From: Cristatella mucedo
Taxonomy: Eukaryota; Bryozoa; Phylactolaemata; Cristatellidae
Assembly (NCBI GenBank): GCA_009760855.2
Contig: WPIO01000050.1
Span: 62,001-126,000 of the forward strand
Length of the DNA: 64,000 nucleotides
Direction: 5' to 3'
Position 1 is the first letter of the stretch, and each line of letters begins with the position of its first letter. The notes under the pieces are model-generated. The model was not told where the DNA came from. It did not search any database and saw nothing but the letters and a program-made list of their open reading frames with translations. Below are positions 49,440 through 61,660 of this stretch, piece after piece. The position numbers and the translations under genes were made by a program.

Positions 49440-49952
49440 CTGTTCTTGGTATTTCCCTGTCCAACTACAGCTGTGACCTATGAAGTTGGCATTTCTTCTA
49501 CGAGCAAGTTGACATCCGTTGAGACAGGAACATAAGTATTCGCCACTTTGACGGGGATCCAGGTTAGGAACTTGACTTGCTTCTGTGGCAGAAGCAATTG
49601 CGTTGCCAATGGGCAGAACTTCAGAGCTCAGTTCCTCTGCTTTTGTGACGTCGCTGAGTGCAGCTGTCGCTCCGACTTCAGCACTGTCAATCAGCTGGAT
49701 ATTGTCGTTACTGACGACGTCATGGCACGCTAAAGTAGGGGCTTCGACTCCAAAGTATTCTTGGTTGGCTGCTGCAGCATCGTAGACGGAGAAATCGGAC
49801 TTCTGGCTTCTCTGGATCAGCTTGATCTGGTTGTTTTCAATAAATGGGTTTCAATTGGCGACCATTACCTGAATCGTCGGGAAAATAGCTTCGCAGACGG
49901 CGCAGCTCTCTTGTTCGTGCCCGTCATGTGTCAGACTTTCCGTAAATTTTAT
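49440..49952 (-). pseudogene. Zinc-finger gene copy 4, 5' coding exon, start lost
   Basis: Homologous to the copy 2 and copy 3 exons, but the ATG is ATA (49,952), the Cys and Met codons following are changed, and a TGA (49,853-49,851) replaces the Gly codon in ANGTLS. The exon is 513 bp against 511 bp. The H-x2-H-x4-C-x2-C cluster (HDGHEQESCAVC) is still readable and a donor CAG|GTATTC remains. Together with the broken finger exon (45,853-46,062) this is clearly a pseudogene. Confidence 0.8.
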
Positions 49953-50215
49953 GTCCAGGCTTTATGTCTTCAGCTCTGCAAGATATAGAAAGCAGCAAAA
50001 AATGGTATGCCCAGTCGTACATGTGCTGCCTAGCCCATAAACAAGTACTCCAAAACAAGGAAACTTCAGCATGCAGAACGACGTATGTATAAATCATTGT
50101 TATGGCATCAAAAGAGAACTTAACCTCTATCCAGGAGCTTCAATATGTGGCCGCAGGGCTTGAGTCCACGACTTTGGTCATCGAATGCATCCATCTTGAC
50201 CTCGGTCATTAAAGG

Positions 50216-50216
<1 letters not shown>

Positions 50217-50258
<42 letters not shown>

Positions 50259-50275
50259 TATATATATATTATTGA
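50217..50275. repeat. (AT)n microsatellite
   Basis: AT run at the type 2 junction, equivalent to 14,633-14,705. Confidence 0.95.
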
Positions 50276-50569
50276 AAAAACCTTTTTTATTGATAATGAA
50301 TATAAACATAAAGGTGAGCCTTACTCTCAAATTTTGATCAAACAACATACCCTAGGTGTTCGCGGAATCTGAGTAGTCAGTTCCAACATCACTCTAAACT
50401 AGACGATCACCACAGCTGCATAGCACTCTTTCTCCTTTTAGTTCAGGCTACTCTGTAAAGATTAGTTAATGCATTATGTCACAGTACGTCAGCCAAGTTC
50501 GTCCCTGTGTTTGTCATATCATGACTGCATTTCATAATTATCTAAACTTGCAAGTCATCAATCAGTGCT

Positions 50570-50880
50570 AGGAGAGCTTGCAGACGGTTTCAAGCACAAC
50601 ACCTAGGCTTGTTTGACACGGACGTCACACCTGCCCTATTCTATCACGTCTCTCTGACCTGCACTAGCCCTTCCTGAAGCAGTAAATCTATTGGTCTCAT
50701 GCCATATCGTTTGCTTTAAATAACTACTCAACCGAATCAATCTAAAACTTTGTACTTCTCACTCCACCTCTCATGTCACCAGCTCTTCTCGCTTCAGTCT
50801 AGCGGCAGCTTCACCCTCGTCGTTTCATAATTTGACCTTGAATCATTTAAAAACATGGCCCTGAAATGTTATGCACACCC
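50570..50880 (+). mobile_element. Reverse-transcriptase C-terminal relic (copy 4)
   Basis: As at 4,190 and 15,030: CTAGGCTTGTTTGACACGGA, CTCTGACCTGCACTAGCC, then CTTCAGTCTAGCGGCAGCTT and a tail resembling a degraded RFS-AAA...WNSLP segment. Confidence 0.5.
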
Positions 50881-51226
50881 GACTTAGAACTACATGTGGA
50901 CTGGCATTACGACATATATTTGTCGCGAGGCTATATTCAAATAAAAATTGAAATCCAAATCATTAGTCAGAGTATATCGTTCGTTCATGTGGCTCTGCTT
51001 TAACTGCTTACAGGTTATAAACTGTTTATTCCGTTGTCATCTCCGGTACAACAATAATCTTAATGTGCCACGTTTTTGTTTATCTCTCTGTTTCTTCCAT
51101 CCCCTGGCCTTATCTCGCTCGCCCTTCATTAGGCCTTAAATAAAACCTTTTCTTCTGATCTCCCACGCTAGCTTCCTTTACCGGTCTCACATGCTCAGTC
51201 TGACTCTTTCTCTCGCTCTCCTATTC

Positions 51227-51618
51227 TGTTTCGTTTCCCTTAATCATGCTACGCTGGTTCCGAATTTTGTCTTATTGAACCAACTTAAAACGTAGACAGT
51301 TATCGTGAAAGGCTGACTTTAGAAATACTTAAAAGATGGTCGCGGATTTTAGTAACGGTAAAGAGGTGACCCACTAGAATATATATTATATGATTCATTT
51401 ATATAAAATGATAAAATAATAAATAATAATAGTAAAATATATATAATTCATTTATATAATATATATTCTAGTGGGTCACCTCTTTACCGTTACTAAAATC
51501 CGTGACCATCTTTTAAATATTTCTAAATTCAGCCTTTCCCGATAACTGTCTACGTTTTAAGTTGGTTCAATAAGACAAAATTCGGAACCAGCGTAGCATG
51601 ATTAAGGGAAACGAAACA
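51227..51618. repeat. Large inverted repeat (palindrome) with AT-rich centre
   Basis: Arms of about 166 bp (51,227-51,392 and 51,453-51,618) are reverse complements with about four mismatches. The AT-rich spacer of about 60 bp carries TTCATTTATATAA on both sides. The right arm is ordinary R-module sequence (compare 15,715-15,740 and 18,025-18,060); the left arm is an inverted copy of it. No terminal-repeat transposon features beyond the palindrome itself. Confidence 0.9.
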
Positions 51619-51983
51619 AAACTGAGCACGGTTAACGGGACCGGGCCATTGCCCGGACCAGGCCAGGGCTAGATAGAGAGATAAATATTGTATGCACTCT
51701 GTAGTTTGCCTTTGAAACGCTTGACAGACACGAGGGCTTCCAAGAGCTACATGTTAGAGGACTCTGACACAAGCTTTCTATGTGAGACCCTGAGCAGATG
51801 CCGGACAATGCCAGCATCCACTTTGTAGCAGGCCTGCAATAAGTCTTCACAGCATTAAAACATTAAATTTAGAGCTCTTATAAATTCGTAGCTCCCAATG
51901 ATCCTACAATTGCCTTTATTATAGACCCGCAAGTTCTATCGGAATAGACCTGTATGTTCCGTATGCAAAGAAATAAAATTTCC

Positions 51984-52258
51984 AATAATAATAATTCACT
52001 TGATAAAGCGCCCTCAGAGAACTTAATCTCTCTCTAGGCGCTTTACATTTGCTGTAAAGCGAAATGCAATTGAATGGTAAGTAAAATCATGCTTGAAAAA
52101 CAAACGAAATGAATAATATGGTTAGGGGTGACATGCACAGGGTCAGCATGCAAATGTGGTTAGTGGCAGCATGCACAGTGTCAGCACGCATAAGCACATC
52201 AAGGACGAATCACAGGGACCCACTAAATGCTGTCCTAAATAGGTGTGCTTTTAGGTTC
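51984..52258 (-). mobile_element. LINE-1 3' end, 5'-truncated
   Basis: AATAATAATAATT tail, CACTTGATAAAGCGCCCTCA, CTCTCTAGGCGCTTTACATT and on to GGGACCCACTAAATGCTGTC. It interrupts satellite sequence that is continuous in S module copy 1 near 20,465. Confidence 0.88.
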
Positions 52259-52457
52259 CTTCCAGTGCATAGACCGACAGATTTCCTTTTGCATAGACCG
52301 ACAAGTTGTTCCTGGATAGACCTACACGCTCCCTCTGCGTAAACTAGCAACTTCCTACTGCAGAAATTAGCACGTTCCTTCTGCATAAACCAGCGAGTTC
52401 TACTCTGGATAGAAAAACAAGATCATTCCGCATAAACTGGCCATTTCTATTCAAATA

Positions 52458-52575
52458 GACAATGATAATAATTAGAATAATAATGCACTTGATAAAGCGC
52501 CCTCAGAGAACTCAATCTCTCTCTAGGCACTTTACCTTTGCTGCAAAGGAAACATGATCGAATGGTGAGTGGTCG
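52458..52575 (-). mobile_element. Short LINE-1 3' tail
   Basis: AATAATAATGCACTTGATAA, GCGCCCTCAGAGAACTCAAT and CACTTTACCTTTGCTGCAAA, then stops. About 120 bases survive. Confidence 0.8.
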
Positions 52576-53784
52576 TCGCGATTCAAGCAAAAGCAAAAGC
52601 TAGCGACTGGTTAAATATCCACATATAATTCATTTATATAGCGCCCTAAGAAAACTCAATCAAAATCAAAGACCTGCAAGTTCCCTGTGCAGAGGCCAGA
52701 AAGTTTTCTCTGCCCAACATGTTTCCAATGCAAAGACCAGCTCCTTCCCTCTGCATGAGCCAGCAAGTACATCTGCATAGACTAGCAATATCCCTCTACA
52801 TTTACCATCTACATAATTGTGCATAGACCAGGAACTTCCCTCGGACTAAACAAGCAAGCTGCCTGTGCATAGACCAGAAAGTTAGCTCAGCATCAATTGA
52901 AAATTACCTCTTGCATGAAGCAAAAAGTTCCTACTGCGTACACCAGCAATTTGCCTCAGCATCAACCGGTAAATTCCCTCTTCCTAAACCGCCAGGTTTG
53001 CCCTGCAAGAACCACCAAGGTTCCTCTGAATAAGCCAGCACGTACCCTTGGCATAAACCAGAAACTTCCGTCTGCGCACAGACCAGCACGTTCGCCCTGC
53101 ATAAATTAAGAGGTTCCCTATGCCCCAAGCACTAAGTCGCCTCTGCATAGACCCTCAAGCACCTACAGCATGGACTAGCCAGTTCATTCGGAACAGACCT
53201 GCAAGTTCGCACCGCATAAGCCAGCAAGCTCCCTATGCGTTGCCTAGCAACTTCCTCTGCATAAACCAGTAAGTTACCTCTGCATAAACTAGCTAGTAAC
53301 GTCTGCACAAACCAGTAAGTTCCCCCTGCATAGACCAACCAGTTCCGGCTGCATACATTAGCTTGTTCTATTGGAATATACCAGCAATTGCCCTCTACAG
53401 TGACCAGCAAGTTTCCACTGCATCGACCTCAGTTCATCTTCATCTGTTCATCTCACCGCATCAACCAAGTTCTCTTTGCATAGAGCAGTCAATTTCCTTT
53501 CCCTAGACCGGCAAAGTCCCCTGCATAAGCCAGCAAGTGGTGCCTTCATAGACTAGCTAGTTCCCTTTGCATAGATCAGCAAGTTCCCTTTGCATAGTAT
53601 ATAACCAGTTCCCTCAACATAAACTAGCCAGTTCAGTCGGAATAGACCTGCAAGTACCCTCTGCAAAGACTGGGGAATTCCTTTGGATTAGACCTGGAAC
53701 GTACCCCTGCATAGCCCAACAAGTTCCCTGTGTCTGAACCAGCATGTTAACCTGCATAGACCACCAAGTTCACTCTGCATAGAC

Positions 53785-53855
53785 AAATAATAATAACACA
53801 TTTCAATAAAGAACCCTCAGAGAACTCAATCCCTTTCTAGACACTTTAAAGAGTA
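53785..53855 (-). mobile_element. Very short LINE-1 3' tail
   Basis: AATAATAACACATTTCAATA followed by AACCCTCAGAGAACTCAATC and a CTTTCTAGACACTTTA remnant. Confidence 0.65.
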
Positions 53856-53949
53856 GTAAATTGCCTCTTCATAAACCACTTACTTGTGTCTGCATAGACT
53901 AGGAAGTTCTCTCTGCATTTTCCCGGAAGTTTCACTCGCCTGAACCAAC

Positions 53950-56560
53950 GAGTTCTTTCTGCATAGACCAGCGAGTTGCCTCTGTATACACCAACAAATT
54001 GCCTCTGCACAGATCAGCAAGTTCCCTCTGCACGAACTAGCGAGCTGTGTCTGTATAGACCAACAAGGCAGAGGTGACGAGTTACAACGCAAGGAGTAGC
54101 AAGCAAAGGGCTAGCTCTATAAAGCAAAGGAATAGCATTAGATCGAAAGGAAGAAATTACATCAGCGAAGCCCAACCACCGTGCCGTCACACCTGGGTAG
54201 AATATCAAGAGTGACCAGTCTCTAGATCAGGTTCGGACAACAAGTTTGTTTCTCTCTGGTTTTACACTACACATGAACCTCTTCCTGTATATTTCACCTA
54301 GGCCTCTTCATATGTATTAAACCTAGGCCTCTCAATGCATATTACACCTGGGCCTCTGGGTAGAACCATCCCTGGCTAGTTATTCCAGAGCGACCTGCAT
54401 CCTGTACAGACCACAAGTCTGGAACTGGCATCTGGCTACCGTCGCCACCAAAGATGATCTGGCATCATTGAATTCTTTGTTAGAGACGCACCTGTCCGAG
54501 TCAGCGTTCCATTTGCCTTGGTGAACTCATCTTTTTTCATCTAAACAGCTAGGTAAGACCATCATCTATTGCATCAGCACCGATTGCCACAAGAAACTGT
54601 ACTTAATGTTTCGTCTGAGGCACGATGCTTCTCTCCTACCTTCAGCAAGCATGGGCTCAGTGGACGTCCACTCATGGAAAGCATACGAACTGGGCAGCCA
54701 AAGTGAACTAGCAGCTCCTTAATTGCTACCAGGCAGCCTCCAGCCTTCGGTGCAGGTCAACCACACAGCCGGGGTCAGCGACCGAGCATCATTGCTACCA
54801 CGACGCACACACCGGGTGCAGAGCTGCATTGCGAGGGTCAGGTCAATCGCTGGCTTTTGTTGCCGGCGGCGCCTATCTATCTATCCGTCACTCTCAGATG
54901 GGTCAGTTGTCAATCTTGGCTGGTTCATTCTGCCCTGGCGACCAATCAGACATGCTAAATAAGAGCAGAACCGGCCCTTTGCCCATGCCCTGATTTCAAC
55001 CGCAGACCACGTGGAGGACACCTGCTGCCTCCACCTGACGAGGCTATCACCTGCAGCGATCAGAGGCACCCGACAATTCGGTCGGGGCACCGTGCCTTTG
55101 GCAACGTGAGGCACTGATCGGCCACACAGTCAGCCAGCCTGCTTCTTCATCGCATGTTGCACCTGACCAATAGAGTGAGCTTAAAGAGCCTGAGCAGCTG
55201 CAACGCTGGTACAGTGGATAGGTCGTCGCTTTCTCGATCCCCCCATCCTGCTTGAGCGTCATTCTCTATCTTTGGCATCACAGTTACTGCACTGCAATAT
55301 TTCAATCCAATCGTAGCAGAAAAATTCAGATACTACATACCAACGGTCAGCAGTCATACAGTGAGCCTGCGACGTACCGTGTACCCTTCCTAGAAATCCC
55401 AATTAGCTACGCTCCTTTTCGAAACCGATGCTGTCCCACTTCCCGATGTTATCTCCAAGCACAACCTTTGCTTTCATTTTCAGACTGACTATACACAACT
55501 CCACGTACGCTCCAATCCTGACACCCTGCGTTCAAACATTTCAAGCTCTCTTGGCTTGGTAGCAGCATGAATTGCCGACCTTGACACTTTGATTTTAGCA
55601 AAAAAATTTCAATTTGAATGACAATACACTCCAACTTGGTAGCGTGCAAACCTAGTATTACTACGACATTTGAAAGCCTAACCTTTTAAGTAGTCTACAC
55701 TAGATTATCTCCCATGGACTCCGCATGAATTCTGGGTATCTGTTTCCTATGCGAATTGCCCATAGACAATTGCATCCGCTCCACTGTCAAGTATACCTAC
55801 TTTCACTGTCAAGTATACCTACTTAATCGCCTCTAAGACCGATGCAGCATTACAGGCAAAGCCAGGTCAGCTAACCGTGTCACGGGAACGTACCTCTGGC
55901 CTTGAACTTCAGGTGCCAACGTGGGCATGTACGATTGTACTGTAATGTTCAGTCACTAGAAGTCTTGACATTACAACCTAACCGATGCATCCATTACATG
56001 CAGGGCCAGGTCGGCTAGCCGAATCACGGGAACGAGCCTCTGGCCTTGAACTACGTGTGCCTGTGTGGGCATGTACGATCGTACTCTAATGTTCAGTCGC
56101 TAGGAGTTTTGTTATTACAATCCAATTATCAAACATTTCGCTGGTAGCATGTGACAAAGAAAAAAGATGCCACCCCCGGCCCCCCACCCGAAGTTTGAGC
56201 TTCGTTTAACCAATGCAGCTGTGAACCAATTCTCTTCAGATGCCCAAGAAGCAGAACTACCTTGCTGGCTGGAACTAGCGATATCCAGCTGCAGAAGCAT
56301 AAACGAAGCTGTCGGTTCAGCTACTGCAGTAAGGTAGTGGAATGAGTAGATACGAGTCCCGAGTAAGAGAACTGTAGTGACACAATGCTCAGTAGGAGGA
56401 GAGACAGGTCCTGAGTAGGAGACTCGATGCCTTAGAAGGTCGTTCTCCCCTCTCTTTTCTGCAGCGACAGCTTCTTGGAGCACATTCTGTCTCACTAATG
56501 TGCGTCCCTTTACCCGTCGACAGATAGACTAAAGTGAAAGCAAAAAAGGTAAAGGTTACC
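53950..56560. repeat. T block, copy 3
   Basis: Left part matches 15,945-16,400, right part matches 16,860-17,990 and 25,400-26,560. A relic reading VWN-HLATVATKDDLASLNSLL (54,415-54,505) resembles the C-terminus of a CR1/L2 reverse transcriptase. The stretch 55,845-56,130 is an imperfect tandem duplication of about 142 bp that is single in the other T blocks. Confidence 0.7.
55240..55840 (+). mobile_element. Decayed RT fragment (LINE-3), insertion in T block
   Basis: Absent from the T block at 25,960. In broken frames it reads NGQQSYSEPATY (about 55,345), ISKHNLCFHF (about 55,452) with the catalytic YADD replaced by QTDY, then SNISSSLGLVAA and a CIRSTVKYTYFH run (about 55,768). This follows the block order of LINE-1 but at low similarity, so it is a different, older family of the same clade. 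Confidence 0.6.
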
Positions 56561-57207
56561 TGATCAAGTAGCCTCATTTACATATTGCAGAACAATCTTA
56601 ATGGTTATCAACTCTCCTGCTGCTTTAAGTAGCCAATAAAGGATTGTCTGTTGACGGACTCAAACCGGTGACCTAGTTCGTTTCTCAACAGACTAATCCA
56701 TTTCACTACACACTCATTCCCGGTGTATCAGCAAAGGCCCGGCTGACTTTAGCTACTTTGTATTTCCAACCAGCATCACACATACAGCCATCATAATTGC
56801 CTGAGTAACCGTGTCCATCACTCGTCTCCCACAGCGCTCATTCTATTTGAGGGTTGTGAGTTAGAGCTTTCTCGAAGGTCAGGCAGAGAGGAGCAGAGAG
56901 GAGCTGCTGCGGCTGTCACTCGGCTTTACCACCTCGCGTTCATACAGCTCTCTGGGGACTGTCACCCTTGACAGAAAATCCGCAGCTGTTTGGCTGCTGC
57001 AAACAACCGAGGTGTGCAGTTCGATTTGATCGTGCTCTAGTGGCAACTCGTTATTGTCCGAGAGCATCCTGTGCCCAACGTCGCCTCCCTTCTTTCTGTC
57101 TGAGCCCAAGTCCCAGTAGTAACTGCAAGACAAGCTGCACAGCGACCGACACAGTCAGTACGGCAAGCGGCTCCTGCTACCAGATGCTCCTGCGATACAG
57201 GCACTCG

Positions 57208-57375
<168 letters not shown>

Positions 57376-57919
57376 GCTAGTCTCTTTGAGGCAGTATCAA
57401 GACGGCAGCAGCAGCAGCAGGGCACTGCATGTGCGATACTTGCTCGCTAGGCGGCGGCTGTTGCAGCTGCTAGTCTTCGCTACTCCGACTGCTCTGCAGG
57501 TCCATGAAGAGTGATCAGGAGCCAACGTGACGTCGCTTCCACGTTAATTGGCAGTAGTGATGATCTCAGTTTAAACGCTCAGTCTGACTCAGAGGCCGTT
57601 TGCAGAGTAATTCAGTAGCCGCATATCTCATATCATATCTATTGCCAGCATGAGTGTGAAATTAGGAGATCTTACTTCATCCACGGTTTCAATGCAGGAG
57701 ACTGCAAGCAGTGCAATTCGTTGTAAGCTCTTCAATCGCTTGTCTCAGCTTGATAAAGAGTTCACTGAACAAAGAGGTTCTACACACACGGTTCAAGTTA
57801 TGCACTCGTGGGAGACCGATATCAACTTACATTGATAGCATGAATCCTATTAGCAGCACTTCAAATGCATCCTAGCCATGCATCCTAGCAAGACAGATTA
57901 TGGTAATCCTAGTCAGACA

Positions 57920-58135
57920 GATAATAATAATCATACATTCGATGTAGCACCCTTTGAGAACTTGATCTCTTTCGTGGTACTTTTTTGAGTCATTTGCTCC
58001 AAAAGAAATGCGATAGAGTGGTTACTGGTAGCATGATCAATAAAGAATCAGACTGGAATGTTTAGGGGGTGACATGCACAGGGTCAGCATGTAAGTACGG
58101 CTAGTGGCAGCATGCACAGTGTCAGCACCCATGCG
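57920..58135 (-). mobile_element. LINE-1-family 3' end, diverged
   Basis: Counterpart of 28,365-28,565: ATAATAATAATC tail, GCACCCTTTGAGAACTTGAT, GGGGTGACATGCACAGGGTC and GTGGCAGCATGCACAGTGTC. Confidence 0.75.
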
Positions 58136-58239
58136 CATAGACAATCTTATCTGATAGCTCACTGTGAATGCTATACAGAGAGACCTTGACGTGATCTCAG
58201 TCAATCTCTGACGCAGTTCTGCCAGCTAGCTGACCAGTT

Positions 58240-59350
58240 TAAGAAAGAACATGAATGAAACCATATAGCAAGAGAAACAAAGTCCATATGAATAGCTAAG
58301 CAAACTGGAGCAGTGCACCGGATAAGCTTGTCCATTTGCGATCTATTTGAGCATCCGGCACTAGCTGTAGCACCAAGGCGATGCAGCATTATTAGCCGAG
58401 CTAATGAGCACTTCAGATACTTTATTCTTCCTAGATAGTGTCTAAAAATCAACCTTTGGGCGGTACTCGAACACACATGCACTTACAGTAAATTGGTTAC
58501 AGTAAACACTACTCTCAGGAACCATCAACACGTACGAGAAGCGTCACCTTTCAGTGGTGGCTGAACTACAGACAGACAGACAGAGACACACATCACTTGC
58601 ACTTTAATTATTTCTGCACGACTCGATTCAAACGGACCGATACATGCATTACACCCCAACATTCAAGAGTGACATCAGCCGGGCACGTCTCGCAAATGAC
58701 GCGAGCTCTCGATCGCCCGTCCAGATGCCCCACCGCAAAGCCATGATTACCGATCTGGCGTCTCGAAGACGCCCGTCGGACACGTAGCAGCAGGGTAGCT
58801 ATCAGTCAAGCGGGCGCCCTGGCTGACCGTCAATCATTTAAGAACGAACATTGATGAAATCAGAGCGATAGAAACAAAGTTCCGATGATTTCGTAACCAG
58901 ACATCAGCAGTGCACTGGGTATACTTGCCCATAAGTGATCGCTTTGAGCATCCACCACTGGGTGTCTCACCGAGGCGACGCAGCTCTATTAGCTGAGCTA
59001 ATGAGCGCTGCAGATACTTTATTCTTTGTAGATGGAGTCTACAAATCAATCTTTTCGCGGTACGTGAATACACTTACAGTACATTTACAATACAATATAC
59101 TTACAATACACCTACGAATACACTTACACTGTACTTACAGCGAATGCACTCACAGTAAATCGGTTATCTCAAAGGCAAGTAAGCGCTACACTTCTCTCAG
59201 GAACCCTCAACCCGTCAAACCGAAACAAGGGTCTGTTCAAGTGGTGGCTGAACGGCAGACAGACAGACAGCACATATCCCTTGCACTTTAATTATTTCTC
59301 TACGACTCTATTCACACAGACCGGTTCATGCATTACACCCCAACATTCCA
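58240..59350. repeat. Tandem duplication of S-module spacer
   Basis: 58,240-58,690 and 58,840-59,350 are diverged copies of one piece (landmarks GAGCTAATGAGC, CAGATACTTTATTCTT, CAGACAGACAGACAG). S module copy 1 has it once (28,690-29,110). A GC-rich spacer of about 150 bp lies between. No gene. Confidence 0.75.
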
Positions 59351-60075
59351 GAATCATGATTTTGTCGGCATTGCACCCCGTTACCTCCAAATCATAGGCA
59401 AAGTCGCACGACGGCTCCGACTCGTCGGACCCGCCGGCTGTCGGTAGGTGTCGAAGCGCCCCCGCCGGGGTCAGTCAGGGTCATTCAACAGGCGTGCTGC
59501 GATACGTTTCGCGATTGGAATATCGGCTGTTCCGATAAATCTAGAGCGTGCTGAAGGCAAACGTATTTATTTATCATAACCATTATTGCACAGCTTGCGG
59601 GTTTTTATCGGTTCGCCCTGAATAGGGCGTCGTGAGCCATTGCGGCTGCAGGAAATAGTCTTGTAAATTCGTTGCCATCCAAACTTACGATATGGCGCCG
59701 GGTAACGATCGCTCGAGTCTGCTGCGCCGGATGCCGTGGCCGTTCGAGTCCTTGCCGGATATCCGCGGCCCGGATCGGTAGCCCGCATTGCGGGCATAAT
59801 ATTTCACCGCGTCGCGGCCGACGAAATGGCGACCCACGGCCGGGCGACCCAACGGTATAAGCGGGTACTCTTGGGTGGGCGGCGGCAACCTGAAGGTCAC
59901 CTCCAAAATGCCGTTGCCAAGGTCGGCCGCAGGTTGACCGCTCGATCGGTGCCCGCTTTCTGCGAAACTAATCAACGCTCGACGCAACGTAACCGCAGCA
60001 CAAAGCTCAACCGATATAAGGCAGTTTGTTATTAGTCGCGATTGTGCGATTATGCGATAATTGCCGAGGCCTAAT

Positions 60076-61660
60076 AAAAGGTCGGCATCCTGAGTTAGAT
60101 GGGAGTGACGATTTGATACTCGGGGCATTGGCATTGGGGCGCTGATGTGAGCTCCAGGTCACGCAGACCGCCGGCGTACGTCGCGACAGCTGCTCAATGC
60201 CGGTAACCCCTGCTGCTGTTAATTAGAGTTGTCCGCAGTGTGGACGCGGATGCGATACGCTATGGTACGAGCGCTCGTCGTCGCTGTCACGTTCCCGCTA
60301 CTGTCGGCGTACCTGTGCTTAGTCGACCTCGGGTCGTCGACGCTAGCAAACAGTTCTGCTGGTGCGTGAAACTTCGCTGCGGGAGACGTAGAAAGGGACG
60401 CAGCAACGGAAGACGATGGTGGCAGTGTAACCGCACACAAATGCAACAACGCAGCAGGCGAGGAGGCCTGGTGTCTGCGAGTGTTGAACGTCATTGCGTG
60501 CGTTGGTCCCGCAAACGGAAGTCGCTGCCGTTTCGCTAGCAGGTGCCTACTGGCAGGCAGAGAGACCTGGTCGGGGTAAAAATCTAATGACGTAATGCAC
60601 AGCCAAGGGTCAAAGGTAAATTCCATTTGAAAGCGGCTAAACGTGAGGAATTGAAAAAAAAGCACAAAACACCAGGCTTCGCAGTGGATCCGAAACAAAA
60701 GAGGCGGAGGGCAGAGGAGCGGAGAGAGAGAGAGAGAGGATGGCCCGTAAAATGCTTGCAGCAGCTATCTCAGACATTTACGGGAAATGCGGAGAAAACC
60801 GTAGCACTGAAGAAACCAGCCACGTCATTGTGGCGCTTCATGAAATTCGAAGACGCAAATGTTTTCCCCGTCGTTCCTTCTGCGGAGATTTAGCCAGAAT
60901 AATGAAGGCCCGCACGATTGCCGACAAGATTGCCTAGGACGCCTGGGGTGTGAGCCACTGCCACGCTCTCCATATCGAGCAGCCGGGCGGCACGTTCCTA
61001 GGTCGCGGCGTGCTTGGACCCGACGAGCGGAGGTCCGCGGCCTTTTCAATGAGGGCTTGTCGCCCTGGATTTCGACCGCTGCTCACTCCGCCATGAAGCT
61101 CTTCGGCTACACACCGGCGGACGGATGGGCGGAAAGGGGCCGCCAAGTTGCGACAGGTGCGAGGATAGCTTCCGGGGGGCCCGTCGAAGAAAACTTGCCC
61201 GCGTACTTGCTCGAGCGCGGCGGCCGCGCGACGCGCTCGATGAGACAGCTAAGCTTCGAGTTCATGTCAAATAAACACTTATGATCTAGCGCTATAAATT
61301 TTAATTAATTGCGGGTCCAGCCTCGCCTACCTCAAAATTACTTGGGCCGTACCGCATGTAAAAAGTTTTGGCGGTCTCGCCTCCCCAAGCGACAATCGTG
61401 GCTCCGCCATTGAGCGAGCGCGATTCAGCGATTTGTGACGGGCACGCTGCGCACCGCCGAAGGCGCGCCCGCGTCCAGAACCATCGTAGACCTGTCCTAA
61501 AAGAAAAGCGCGCCCAGCCGTCAGGGCGTCTCGCTCTTCGGTTAGGGCGTGTCGCTCTTCCGGCCGATAGGGGCGTGTCGCTCTTCCGGTCGACGAGGGC
61601 GTGTCGCTCTTCCGGCCGACGAGGGCGTGGTGACGCGGACGCGGCCGGGCAACCTCGTCA
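60076..61660. other. GC-rich region outside the modules, with unassigned open frames
   Basis: This lies between the S module and the next P module and has no counterpart elsewhere in the window. GC and CpG are high. Plus-strand frames at 60,740-60,937 (starting MARKMLAAAISDIYGKCGEN) and 60,859-61,284 overlap, and other frames are open on both strands, so none is persuasive. (GA)n tracts occur at 60,722-60,738 and 62,970-62,996, opposite in orientation to the CT tracts elsewhere. It could be a CpG-island-like regulatory region or host sequence between array units. Confidence 0.4.
61523..61630. repeat. GC-rich ~26-bp tandem repeat
   Basis: About four units of AGGGCGTGTCGCTCTTCCGG plus a variable GCCGACG end, the first shortened. 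Each contains GCTCTTC. Confidence 0.9.

Larger units (their letters stand above)
42200..51960. repeat. Segmental-duplication gene module, copy 4 (type 2; P, Q and a shortened R)
   Basis: P (42,220-46,940) matches 7,750-11,945; Q (47,940-50,280) matches 12,430-14,700; R (50,320-51,960) is short because of a deletion of about 400 bp and runs directly into the S module. It shares with copy 2 the intron sequence at 12,430-13,400 / 47,940-48,980 and the (AT)n junction. Confidence 0.85.
52260..54060. repeat. Degenerate ~23-bp satellite, longest array
   Basis: Roughly 1.8 kb of imperfect CTCTGCATAGACC-AGCAAGTTCC units (22-24 bases each, perhaps 60-70 copies), broken by short LINE-1 tails at 52,458-52,575 and 53,785-53,855. 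Open frames reading repeated LCRGN-LVYAE strings come from this repeat. Confidence 0.85.

Noticed and set aside
52897-54208. Several frames with repeated LCRGN / LVYAE strings
   Set aside because: Artefacts of the ~23-bp satellite; the frame changes between neighbouring units.
60219-60698. Overlapping open frames on both strands of 60,219-60,698
   Set aside because: GC-rich DNA lowers stop frequency in all frames. There is no domain, no conserved copy and no splice signal to choose one.
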